Positions 29,802 through 38,700 of a DNA stretch of 64,000 nt are shown here, in pieces (within the stretch, counting starts at the first letter, position 1; the number at the start of each line of letters is the position of its first letter). Under the pieces are notes generated by a model. It was not told the origin of the DNA. It saw only the letters and a list, made by a program, of their open reading frames with translations, and ran no database searches. Where the stretch lies: assembly GCF_007747795.1 (NCBI RefSeq), contig NZ_CP036275.1:620001-684000 (forward strand), read 5' to 3'. The stretch is from Maioricimonas rarisocia. Its GTDB lineage: Bacteria; Planctomycetota; Planctomycetia; Planctomycetales; Planctomycetaceae. The position numbers and the translations under genes were made by a program.

Positions 29802-32264
29802 ATGCCAGATACCAGCCCCGAGACTCGCGTCATGAATACGGATTTCACCGGCCACACGATCGCTGGCGGTCGGTATGAGGTGCGCGAACGGCTCGGCAGC
29901 GGCAGCATGGGACACATCCTGCTCGCCTACGATCGCAACCTCGGCACGACCGTCGTCGTCAAGGTGCCGACGCTGGCACGGCTGGAGAACCCGGAGTTCG
30001 CCCGGCGGTTCGCCCAGGAGTCCAGGTTCCTGGTCCGCCTCAAACATCCCCAGATCGTCAGTATTCTCGATGTCGGCGAGCACGAGAATATCCCGTTCTT
30101 CGTGATGCAGTACATCGGGGCCGGCAGCCTCGAAGACCGGGCCCGCAGCGGTGATGGCGGAGTCGTTCGCGCATCCACCCGAAGTCTGCGGGAATGGCTG
30201 CCCGGCGTGGCCCAGGCGCTCGATTTCATGCACCGCGAGGGATACATCCACCGGGACGTCAAGCCGGGGAACATCCTCTTTGACGAGCATGGCAACGCCT
30301 TTCTGAGCGATTTCGGCCTCTCCAAGGTCATCCTCGCTGCTGAGGAAGGCGAAAGCAGCATGACGGCCGCCGGTGCGGTTGTCGGAACACCCAACTACGT
30401 CGCTCCGGAGATCGTGCTGGGGCGCCCCTACGACGGCCGTGCCGACCAGTATTCGCTGGCCATCACGGTGTACGAGGTGCTCACCGGCAGTCCTCCGCTC
30501 GAGGGACCGACCGCCTCGGCGACGATGGTCAACCAGACGAGCAAGCAGGCCCGGCCCTTGCACGAAGTGCGGCCGGACATCTCGCCCCGGCTTTCGTCGG
30601 TGGTGCACAAGGCACTCTCGAAGCAGCCGGAAAACCGCTATCGCAGTTGTGCCGAGTTCGCCGATGCGGTTCTGGCGGCCGTGGACGTGACGCCCACCGA
30701 CACGTCCCGCAGTTCCGCCCATCCCGGCTCGACCGCGGTGATGCCCCGCAAACGGCTGGCCGTTGTCGCAACTTCGAAAGCCGCCAACGGGCGGGTCGGC
30801 TGTCCCTCGTGCGGCAAAATGCTTTACCTGCGTCCGGAGCACGCGGGCCAGCGGGGCAAGTGCGTGCAGTGTGGCGGCCGGCTGATGATCGCCCGCGACC
30901 TGCAGCAGATCAGCCTGTTACGACCGGTCGAGGCGTCGGAATCCCAGATCGCGCGGGGCGTGCCCGGTCTCTCCGGCGTTGGCAATTCGACGAGCGACGA
31001 TTTCGACACAATTCTCGGCCAGGACGTCTTCGGACTGCGGCTGGCCCGCTGGCAGGCGACGTCACTGGCGGTGCTGACGCTCGTTGGAATCGTTGTGGCC
31101 GCCGTCGTGCTGACCCGGATCCTCCACAATCCCGAAGGTCCGTCGCGAGCCGATATCGCTGCACTGGCTTCTCGGGAGGGGGGCTCGTCCGGCCGGTCTG
31201 CGCCGGCGGCACCAGCGCGAACGGTCGAGTTGACCATGCTGGTGCCCGAGAAGTCGTTTCCCGCGTATCGCAACGCCGGTACGGGATTCATGCAGGAGGG
31301 GATCGGTCAGTCGGTCCGGATGAATTACGAGCAGGTTGACGCCCGCGCGGCGATCGACCGCATCGTCGCCAATGACGAAGCGTTTGAGCTGTGGTGTGCC
31401 GACTCGCCGTTCGCGTTGCAGGAGCTGAAAACCGAGTGGTCGCTGTCGGCCGGCGGCAGTTCCAGTGAACCGCCGGTGACCCGCAGTGAAGTCGTCGCCT
31501 TCTCGCCGATGGTCTGCGTGCTGTGGAGTGACCGCTACTGGGCCCTGCGGAAAAAGTACCCGGACATCCAGCTCGCTTCGCTGCTCGACGCCATGCGAGA
31601 CCCGAGCGGCTGGTCGGCCATTGTGCCGACATCCGATTGGGGAACGGTCAAGATCGGCGCACCGCCTCTCGATTCCGACATCGGACAGAACATCCTGCTG
31701 ATGCTCGCGATGAGTCTCAGCGACAAGGCGGACGATCTGCAGAAGTCGGATGTCACCTCGACCGCGTTCCGCAAGCAGCTCGGCGACTTCGAGCGATTGG
31801 CCATTCCGCCGGGCACTGCCGGCGACGATCCCGCGACGGCACTCATCGAACGTGTCATGCTGCGGGGCCCCGAGTACCTCGATGGTGCCATCGTGCCCGA
31901 ATCCGTTGCCCTCAAGTACCTCGACCGACTGACCCAGTTTGACGCCGTGCGGCTCGTCTATCTGTCGCCCCGGGTCGACATGGTCCAGCAGATTCACGCG
32001 GTGCGGCAGGACGATCCGTCCCGGCGGCAGGCGGCAAGTGTCTTTGTCGACACGCTGCTGACGCCCGAGTTTCAGCGGGCATGGATCTACCAGGGAATGC
32101 GGCCGGGGAATCCTTCCGTCAGCCTGACCGACGGGGTTGCCGGCAGTCCCTTTGCGGAACGGATGGGCGTGGAAATCCCGGAGTCCCTCATGCCGTCGAC
32201 GGTGCTCCCCGATGCTGCCGTGATCGAAGAACTTCTCCGCGTGCACGCGATTCTGGATCGCTGA
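29802..32264 (+). CDS. Ser/Thr protein kinase with zinc ribbon, TM helix and extracytoplasmic solute-binding-like domain
   Basis: An 820-residue membrane kinase. Kinase domain about 25-295 with the Gly loop GSGSMG (33-38), Lys54, HRD (150-152, Asp152 catalytic) and DFG (170-172). A zinc ribbon follows with Cys334, 337, 354 and 357. A single membrane helix at about 419-440 is followed by a ~380-residue outer part. The outer part reads like a periplasmic type-2 solute-binding domain (ELTMLVPEK, then repeated alpha/beta elements and TLLTPEFQRAWI as in extracellular binding proteins). That suggests direct sensing of a ligand outside coupled to phosphorylation inside. An alternative ATG is at 29832. 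It is divergent from the MoxR cluster, so its target could lie there; this is speculation. Confidence 0.9.
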   Translation: MPDTSPETRVMNTDFTGHTIAGGRYEVRERLGSGSMGHILLAYDRNLGTTVVVKVPTLARLENPEFARRFAQESRFLVRLKHPQIVSILDVGEHENIPFFVMQYIGAGSLEDRARSGDGGVVRASTRSLREWLPGVAQALDFMHREGYIHRDVKPGNILFDEHGNAFLSDFGLSKVILAAEEGESSMTAAGAVVGTPNYVAPEIVLGRPYDGRADQYSLAITVYEVLTGSPPLEGPTASATMVNQTSKQARPLHEVRPDISPRLSSVVHKALSKQPENRYRSCAEFADAVLAAVDVTPTDTSRSSAHPGSTAVMPRKRLAVVATSKAANGRVGCPSCGKMLYLRPEHAGQRGKCVQCGGRLMIARDLQQISLLRPVEASESQIARGVPGLSGVGNSTSDDFDTILGQDVFGLRLARWQATSLAVLTLVGIVVAAVVLTRILHNPEGPSRADIAALASREGGSSGRSAPAAPARTVELTMLVPEKSFPAYRNAGTGFMQEGIGQSVRMNYEQVDARAAIDRIVANDEAFELWCADSPFALQELKTEWSLSAGGSSSEPPVTRSEVVAFSPMVCVLWSDRYWALRKKYPDIQLASLLDAMRDPSGWSAIVPTSDWGTVKIGAPPLDSDIGQNILLMLAMSLSDKADDLQKSDVTSTAFRKQLGDFERLAIPPGTAGDDPATALIERVMLRGPEYLDGAIVPESVALKYLDRLTQFDAVRLVYLSPRVDMVQQIHAVRQDDPSRRQAASVFVDTLLTPEFQRAWIYQGMRPGNPSVSLTDGVAGSPFAERMGVEIPESLMPSTVLPDAAVIEELLRVHAILDR

Positions 32265-32277
32265 ACGGCCGCTTGCG

Positions 32278-33573
32278 TCAGTTCGTGGTCTGACCGGCCG
32301 ATCCGGCCTCCTCGCGACGAAAGCGGAGCTCTTCGCACAGCTCTGCGACCACTTCCGGCTCCTGGGAAGAAACGTCGAGCACGTCCCAGACGTCCTGTGG
32401 CTTGCGGAAGAGCCGCGCGGCATCACGATCCGGCTCCTGATTTGTCTCTTCCGTGGAGCCCGGCACAAGCAGCGAGTAGTGCGGCGTCCGCAGGCCCGTG
32501 CAGCCGCCCGTCCCCTCCAGCAAGACGGCCGTTCGCTCCGCAAAGTTGCCGGCAAAGACGCGCAGCAGATCCTGTGACTGTTCGCCGACTGGGGCTGCTG
32601 CGAAGTCGGAGGAAGCATCCGGCACCAGCCAGTGGCGCACTGTCGCGGCAATGTCGCTGGTTTGCACGAGTGCCCGGGATCGCTGTCCGAGTCTCAGGCC
32701 GCCGGGCGGACGAACGATCAGCGGAACATGCACGATTTCGTCGACGAGTGGCGGGCATCCGTCCTGAAGCTGCGGATGGCGTGCAACGCTGTCCCCCTGC
32801 ATTCCGGCGATGATCAGCAGGGGCTGCCGCTCCGGTGGTACGTCGAGTGCGTCGCGGACCGACGCAAGGCAGGCATCGAGGGCGTGCACGCTCGCCGCAT
32901 ACAGGGCCCGATTGAGTCGGTCCAGGGCCGGTGATTCGGGGAGCCGGCCCCGCTGCAGCAGCCCGGCATCCCGTAGAGTCGCCACGTGCCGTTCGGGGGC
33001 GTCCGATCGCCGCGGATCCTGGAGTCGGTAAAGCGCTTCCAGGCAGGTGGCGACTGTCGCATCGCCCGCATCGATGCCGAACGACCGGTCTGTGTCGACC
33101 GGAACGCGGCAGGGGGGAACGTGCATGGCCGGAACGCCGCGGGCCTGCAGCCACAGCAGGCTGTTTCCGCCCGACGGCTCGCTCACGAAGTCGTGGCAGT
33201 GTTCGAGCAGGCCGGCGAGCGGAAGATCCTCGGGCACCTCGGGAATGTCGGCTGTCGCGGCATGCGTGTCGCGCTCGTCATGAACGATCGCCCGCATGTC
33301 ATCCTGCTTCAGGAGCTGCTGCAACTCTGGCCGCGGTGTGGCCTCTCCCGGAGCGTTGCGGTCCGTTCCGCTGGACGGGGTGGGCGAAGCGTCCACCGTC
33401 GGAACGTCCAGTGTGGACCGACGGGCGTAGCAGAAGTCGAATGTCATGCCGGCAGAGGCGATCCGGTCGAACTGCGGTGTGGCGACCTGTTCGGCACCGT
33501 AGCACCCAAGGAATCCAACGGGGAGATGGTCGAACGCGATGACGATCGCTGCGCGGCGTGTGGCGGGAGTCAT
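32278..33573 (-). CDS. Sulfatase/alkaline-phosphatase-like protein lacking the sulfatase signature
   Basis: A 431-residue protein. Its start resembles the sulfatase fold (AFDHLPVGFLGCYGAEQVAT followed by a TPQFDRIASAGMTFDFCYA-type segment). The second Asp of the usual DD pair is His, and the C-x-P-S-R formylglycine signature is missing: RRSTLDVPTVD stands there. Later parts have short sulfatase-like stretches (DEIVHVPLIVRPPG, TSDIAATVRHWL). It is probably a catalytically inactive or differently acting member. No signal peptide is visible. It ends 13 bp after the kinase stop, convergently, and diverges from the PSP1 gene. Confidence 0.75.
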   Translation of the reverse strand: MTPATRRAAIVIAFDHLPVGFLGCYGAEQVATPQFDRIASAGMTFDFCYARRSTLDVPTVDASPTPSSGTDRNAPGEATPRPELQQLLKQDDMRAIVHDERDTHAATADIPEVPEDLPLAGLLEHCHDFVSEPSGGNSLLWLQARGVPAMHVPPCRVPVDTDRSFGIDAGDATVATCLEALYRLQDPRRSDAPERHVATLRDAGLLQRGRLPESPALDRLNRALYAASVHALDACLASVRDALDVPPERQPLLIIAGMQGDSVARHPQLQDGCPPLVDEIVHVPLIVRPPGGLRLGQRSRALVQTSDIAATVRHWLVPDASSDFAAAPVGEQSQDLLRVFAGNFAERTAVLLEGTGGCTGLRTPHYSLLVPGSTEETNQEPDRDAARLFRKPQDVWDVLDVSSQEPEVVAELCEELRFRREEAGSAGQTTN

Positions 33574-33735
33574 GGCATTCTACAGGCGGTGCAGATCTGT
33601 GGTGAGCGGGACACACGGGCGGGCCGGTACAAATAGTCTCTCCGCTTTGCGGGGAACAGGGACGACCGTTAATCTGAAGACAGACGTCTACGATCTCAAC
33701 AGCTTCCAGAAGTTTGGAACGGTTTCGGTTCCGAC

Positions 33736-34251
33736 ATGATTGCACTTGTACGATATGGCGTGATCCCCGAGGTGGCCCGTTGCGAGGTGCCCGAATCCCT
33801 TGCCATCCAGCGGGGGGATCGCGTCGTCATTCAGACGCACCGCGGACTGGTCCTGGGCACCGTGCTTGATCAGGTAAAGGTCAGCCCCGAGCCTGGAGAA
33901 TCGGGACCTCCCGCCCCGTCGTCAACCGTCGTACGTCTGGCGACCGCCGATGACGAACGGGGGGAGCAGGACCTGAAGTCCGAAGCGGCAGCGGCATTTG
34001 CCGAGTGGAACGAGCGAATTCATTCCTGGAAACTCGATCTGCAGCTGATCGATCTGGAGTGGACGCTCGACCGGGGCAAACAGGTGCTGTACGTCCTGAA
34101 TGATCGGGGGCCCGACTGTACGACGCTGGCCCTGCGGGCCGCTGCGGCCGGCCTGGGGGTCATCGAGGTCCAGCCGGTCTCGTCCGAAGGCGTGGTCACG
34201 CTGCCGAGCGGTGGCGGCGGCGGTTGCGGCAGCTGCGGAAGCGGGCACTGA
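33736..34251 (+). CDS. PSP1/RicT-like regulatory protein
   Basis: A 171-residue protein of the PSP1 C-terminal family, whose best-known members are B. subtilis RicT (YaaT) and relatives. The family core is VLYVLNDRGPDCTTLALRAAA preceded by LIDLEWTLDRGKQ (split here for length). The C-terminus ends GGGGGCGSCGSGH, a Gly/Cys tail. RicT complexes bind Fe-S clusters through Cys residues, so the tail could be a metal or Fe-S ligand site, but this is inference. The protein is shorter than RicT (about 275 residues). It is a single gene, divergent from the sulfatase-like gene. Confidence 0.85.
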   Translation: MIALVRYGVIPEVARCEVPESLAIQRGDRVVIQTHRGLVLGTVLDQVKVSPEPGESGPPAPSSTVVRLATADDERGEQDLKSEAAAAFAEWNERIHSWKLDLQLIDLEWTLDRGKQVLYVLNDRGPDCTTLALRAAAAGLGVIEVQPVSSEGVVTLPSGGGGGCGSCGSGH

Positions 34252-34475
34252 GCGGTGCCATCGGCAGCGAGGGCGTTCCGGCGGTCGGGGGCGACATTCG
34301 GAGCAGGGGGGAGAATGTGGCCGATGGAGAGACGAACCACTTCATTGGCGAAGGGCGATCGTTCGGTAACGACCGGCTGCCTCAACTGCCCCGTCCGTCG
34401 CGTGACCCGCTGGTCCGTCGCTGACAGAAGACTGTCTTACGAAGGTATCTGGCCTGCCCGCTGCAGTCTGTCGGG

Positions 34476-34670
34476 TCAGGGAACGAGAAGTTCGGGGTCC
34501 GACGATTCGAGGTCGGGAGTCTTTTCCGAAACCTCGCTGCGGCGGATGGTCACTTCTTGCGGAGCGTCGATCGCCAGCCGGATGCGGCGGCCATTGATGG
34601 CGACAACGCGAAGTTCGATGGCGTTGTCGATGACGATCGCTTCATTCAACCGTCGGGTAAGAACCAGCAT
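34476..34670 (-). CDS. csrA: CsrA/RsmA carbon storage regulator
   Basis: A 64-residue RNA-binding regulator. The family start MLVLTRR, the RIRLAIDAP segment with EVTIRR and the typical length support it. CsrA binds GGA motifs in mRNA leaders to control translation. The ribosome site GGGAGG lies nine bases before the ATG, and its GGA bases also make it a possible target for self-regulation (inference). A promoter is at 34725-34753. It is transcribed divergently from the gene at 35054. Confidence 0.96.
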   Translation of the reverse strand: MLVLTRRLNEAIVIDNAIELRVVAINGRRIRLAIDAPQEVTIRRSEVSEKTPDLESSDPELLVP

Positions 34671-34724
34671 CTCAATCCTCCCTGAACCTGAGAGCCTCGT
34701 GCGTCCCCTGTGGACGATGTTTGG

Positions 34725-34753
34725 ACGATATCCGGGCGGTGTCGCATTGTCAA
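34725..34753 (-). promoter_or_regulatory. csrA: Sigma-70-type promoter of csrA
   Basis: Minus-strand TTGACA (34748-34753, perfect -35), a 17-bp spacer and TATCGT (34725-34730). Predicted leader is about 48 nt to the csrA ATG. It is the clearest promoter of this window. Confidence 0.7.
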
Positions 34754-34972
34754 CGCGTATGTGGCAATTTGTTCACTGCTGCCAGGGCTGATGTACACGC
34801 CATTCTTTCAAGGCTTGGCGACACGGGGCGGGTGGGGCCGTTTTCTCTGTTGTGTGATCCGTCTCACTGAAGGAGCGGAACTGTCGCATGTACGGTCCCT
34901 GATGGGTATGCTGGAGGACCCGGTTTGCGGCGGCGCAGGCCGGGGAAGAACATCTCGACGGAACTGGTCTGG

Positions 34973-35001
34973 TTGACGTAGACTTCCGGGTCCCGAACTA
35001 T
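34973..35001 (+). promoter_or_regulatory. Possible promoter of the thioredoxin-like gene
   Basis: Plus-strand TTGACG (34973-34978), a 17-bp spacer and AACTAT (34996-35001). The -10 box matches consensus in only three positions, so it is weakly supported. Confidence 0.3.
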
Positions 35002-35053
35002 GTGGGCCGGGCTCGGAGGCAACGGCACACCGAATGAACAAGGAGAAGCTGTG

Positions 35054-35596
35054 ATGAAGCATGTTCTGGCAATTGGCGCTGCACTGGTACTGGCTGCGGG
35101 CGTTGCGAACGCCGAAGAAGAATGCCTGGAAGTGGGGTCGCCGGTCGGCGCGTTCTACGTGGCTGACGTGACCGGACCTTCGGCCGGGACGAAGCTTTGC
35201 TATCGCTGCAAGTTCAAGGATCGTCCGGTCGTGAGCATCTTCGCTCGCGAGGTGAATGATCAGGTGGCGGGACTCGTCAAGCAGGTCGACGGCGTCGTCG
35301 GCCAGAATCAGGATCAGAAGATGGCGGCCTTCGTCGTGCTTCTGACCGATGAGCCGGAATCCGCCGAAGGGCAGCTGAAGACCGTCGCCGAAAAGCACGG
35401 CATTCAGAACACGCCGCTGACCACGTTCGATGGTGTTGCCGGCCCGGCGAGCTACAAGCTCCCCAAAGATGCCGACGTGACCGTCATGATGTGGGTGGAT
35501 GGCCAGCTGAAGGTCAACGAGTCGCTCAAGTTTGGCGAACTCAGCGACTCGAAGGTGTCGGCTGTTCTCGGCGATACCGAAAAGATCCTCAACTGA
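35054..35596 (+). CDS. Exported thioredoxin-like protein with CxxC
   Basis: A 180-residue protein. Signal peptide 1-20 (ALVLAAGVANA), then a thioredoxin-fold-like body: GSPVGAFYVADVTG, a CYRC motif (Cys49, Cys52), RPVVSIFAREV, then VVLLTDEPE with a later VMMWVDGQLKV strand. Length and layout suggest a redoxin-type domain with an early CxxC, but I cannot place it in a named subfamily. It acts outside the cytoplasm. AGGAGA eight bases before the ATG decides the start at 35054. It is a single gene with a weak promoter and a stem-loop downstream (35636-35669). Confidence 0.85.
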   Translation: MKHVLAIGAALVLAAGVANAEEECLEVGSPVGAFYVADVTGPSAGTKLCYRCKFKDRPVVSIFAREVNDQVAGLVKQVDGVVGQNQDQKMAAFVVLLTDEPESAEGQLKTVAEKHGIQNTPLTTFDGVAGPASYKLPKDADVTVMMWVDGQLKVNESLKFGELSDSKVSAVLGDTEKILN

Positions 35597-35635
35597 TCAC
35601 CACAGCCTGGTGGATCGTTTGAGATAGACGGAATC

Positions 35636-35669
35636 GAAACGCCTGCTCTCCCCGGGGAGTGGGCGTTTC
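35636..35669 (+). terminator. Stem-loop downstream of the thioredoxin-like gene
   Basis: GAAACGCC (35636-35643) pairs with GGCGTTTC (35662-35669) and encloses the palindrome CTCCCCGGGGAG. It lies 40 bp after the stop. There is no proper T-run, so efficiency is unknown. Confidence 0.5.
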
Positions 35670-35799
35670 CTGTGCGCGGTGGGGACTCGCCCGACGACGT
35701 CCCTTCGCCTTCCGGCTGGGGATGGACTATCCTCAGAGTCACGGACGATTGCCGAAGATCGCTCTTCGGCAACAGGCTATTGCGAGCAGGGAAACAACG

Positions 35800-38700
35800 A
35801 TGAGACGCTACCTCCGGGCCGCCTTGCTGGGCAGCATGCTGATCGCCGCCATCGCGACGACCGGGGCTGCTCAGGGACTGATTCCCCGACAGGAGTCCCC
35901 ATCGCAGTTTGCTCCGGGCCTGCTGCGGCGCCTGCCTCGCAACGGTCGCGTCGAGTTTTCGCTGCAGGAAGCTCAGCGGCAGATCGCCGATGCGGACTAC
36001 TCGAATGCCATTGCCACACTGCAGCAGGTGATCGAACTCTCCGAAGACGCGTTTCTGGCGGAAGATGAACCGATCGGGCTGCGGGCGGCTGCTGAGCAGA
36101 TGCTGCTTGAACTGCCGGCCAGCGCCCGCGACGGCTACGAGCGGCTCTACGGCGTCCAGGCGGAGCAGTTGCTCGAAGACGGGTTGGAGCGGGAAGACTG
36201 GTCCCGGCTGGAAGAGGCCGAACGCCGCTTCTTTGCCACCGCTGCCGGACGCGAGGCCTCTGCAAGGCTGGCCGTCCGGGATCTGGCGCGCGGTGACTTT
36301 GTGTATGCGGTCCGCAGGATCGAACACCTGCTCGATGATCCCGAGTGTCCCGCTTCGTGGAAACCGGAGCTGAAGCTGCTTGCCGTCGCGGCGTGGCAGG
36401 GATCAGGCAATCCGCAGGCGGCCCGTCCGTATCGAGAGCAGCTTGCGACGGCAGATGCCGCGGCGCGAAAGAAACTCGGCAACCTTGTGGCCGATGCCGA
36501 ATCGCCACAGGAACTGCAGCATCGGATTGATGTGCTGATCGGTGCACGGACCGTCGCGGCGACCGGTTTGCCGGCCTGGCGGATGATCGGTGGCGATCTG
36601 ACGCACAACTCCGCGGCAGCGCCCGCGGCGCCGGCGGGTGATCTTCACTGGCAGCGGCCCACGATCGACGGGCATGACTCGGACTACCCGGAACGGATCC
36701 CCGACATTGTTGCGGTCAACGACAGTCTCGAACGGCGATACGCCGTCCCTGACAGTGACTCGCCGCAGGTGCTGCCCGTTCATCGTCCTCTGGTCATCGG
36801 CGACACGGTCGTCTACCAGACGCCCGGGAGCGTCAAGGCGGTCGGCCTCTCGAGTGGTGAGTTCCGCTGGGCGTCGGTCGACGTCGACGAGACGTTCCGG
36901 TATCTGGTCGACCAGCAATACCAGCCCAATCAGCCGTGGCATCAGCCATTGCTGGAGCTGTACCTCGGGCAGCGACTGTGGCGTGACCAGACGTCTGCCT
37001 CGCTCTCCAGTGACGGCACGCGGGTCATTGCGATCACTCACGGCGGCATCGTGGGAGCCATCAGCCCGGCCACGCTGGGGACGACGTCGATCCCGCTGCA
37101 CGCGCTGGCACCGCATTCGACCAACGTCCTCTCTGCCTACGAGCTGGACGGCGGGCGTGTGCAATGGCAGGTCGGCGGACGGACTGCGGCCGACAATCGC
37201 ACGCTGGGAGGCACGTTTTTCCTCGGCCCCCCCTTGCCGCTGGATGGTGTCCTGTACTGTCTGAGTGAGGATCGAGGCCAGATTCGTCTGGTGGCCCTGG
37301 ACGCGGCGGCAGGAGAACTGCTGTGGTCGCAGCCGCTGCTCAATCCCGAGCAGACGATCGGCAGTCTCAATGAGGACCGGGAACGTCGCTGGGGCGGGCT
37401 GACGCCGGCCTATTCGGGCGGGCTGCTCGTCTGTCCCACGGGCGAAGAAGTGGTCGTCGCGGTCGATCCGAGGCAGCGGGCCGTGGTCTGGGCGACTCAG
37501 TACGTCGATGCCGACCTGGGCCGGACGGTGACTCCGAATGCCCGGCTGGCGATTCGCATGCGACGTGGACCTCGCAGCGATTCCACGACCTCGCTGGACG
37601 AACTGCTCGTCGAGGATCGCTGGTACGATTCGACCGTGCGCATTGCCGATGGCTATGTGTTGCTCACGCCGCACGACTCCGACAGCATTCACTGCCTGCG
37701 GCTGCTGGACGGCAAAGTCGTCTGGGAACGTCCCCGAAACGAAGCGTTGTACATGGCGGGGGTCTATGACGGACGCGTCGTGCTGGTCGGACGAACGCAG
37801 GTCGAGACGATCTCGCTGGAGGATGGCGAGCCCGTCTGGGAGGAACCGACACCCATCCCGGCAGTCAGTGGATTCGGGTTTCGTCATCAAGGGATCCTCG
37901 TGCTGCCGCTTTCGACCGGCGAGATTACCTCGATTGATCTCGAGTCGGGGCGGATCCTCGCGACTTCGCCCCTCCCCGACGACATCCTGCCGGGAAACCT
38001 TGTCGCCGATGGCGGACGGATCGTGTTTCAGTCCGGCACGCGGGTCGCTGCATTTCGCAGTCCGGAAGACATCCGGCGTGAGATCGAAGCGGCCCTGGCC
38101 GCCGATGAGCCGGACGTGCGGGCACTGCAACTGCGGGGAGAACTGCGACTGCATCTCGGTGAGATTGACGCCGGTGTGGCCGACCTGATCGCAGCCATCG
38201 AACAGGGAGACGCGGGCCGCAGCCGGCACGTCCTTGGATCGGCCCTGATCGACGGACTGCGAACCGACTTCGACGAGTACCGGCCCTACGCGGCCCGACT
38301 CGACGAAATGATCGAGGAACCAAGGCTGCGGTCGACGTTCCTGCGGCGGTATGCGGTCGGACTCAGACGGCACGGCGAACACGCGGCCGCCCTGCAGCAA
38401 TATCTTCGATTTGCCGAAGGGGTCGCCGGCAACGCGCGGCTCGAACAGGTGGAGGGAGACCGGTTCGTTCGGAGTGATCGATGGGTTCGCGGCGAATTCC
38501 TGGAACTGGTGGAAGGTGCGGACGACGCCACCCGCGCCGCCATGAATACGCAGTTCAGCAACTGGCTCGACGAAGCAACCGCAACTTCCGATGAGCAGGC
38601 GTTGCGACGATTCGTGACGTTGTTCGGACCGCATCCGCTCGCCGAGCAGGCGCTGGTCTGGCTGGCAAACCGGCTCGATCCGCAGGACGACTTCCTGACG

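Noticed and set aside
29454-30842. 462-codon minus-strand frame opposite the kinase N-terminus
   Set aside because: Kinase motifs on the plus strand are unambiguous; this frame is a GC-driven shadow.
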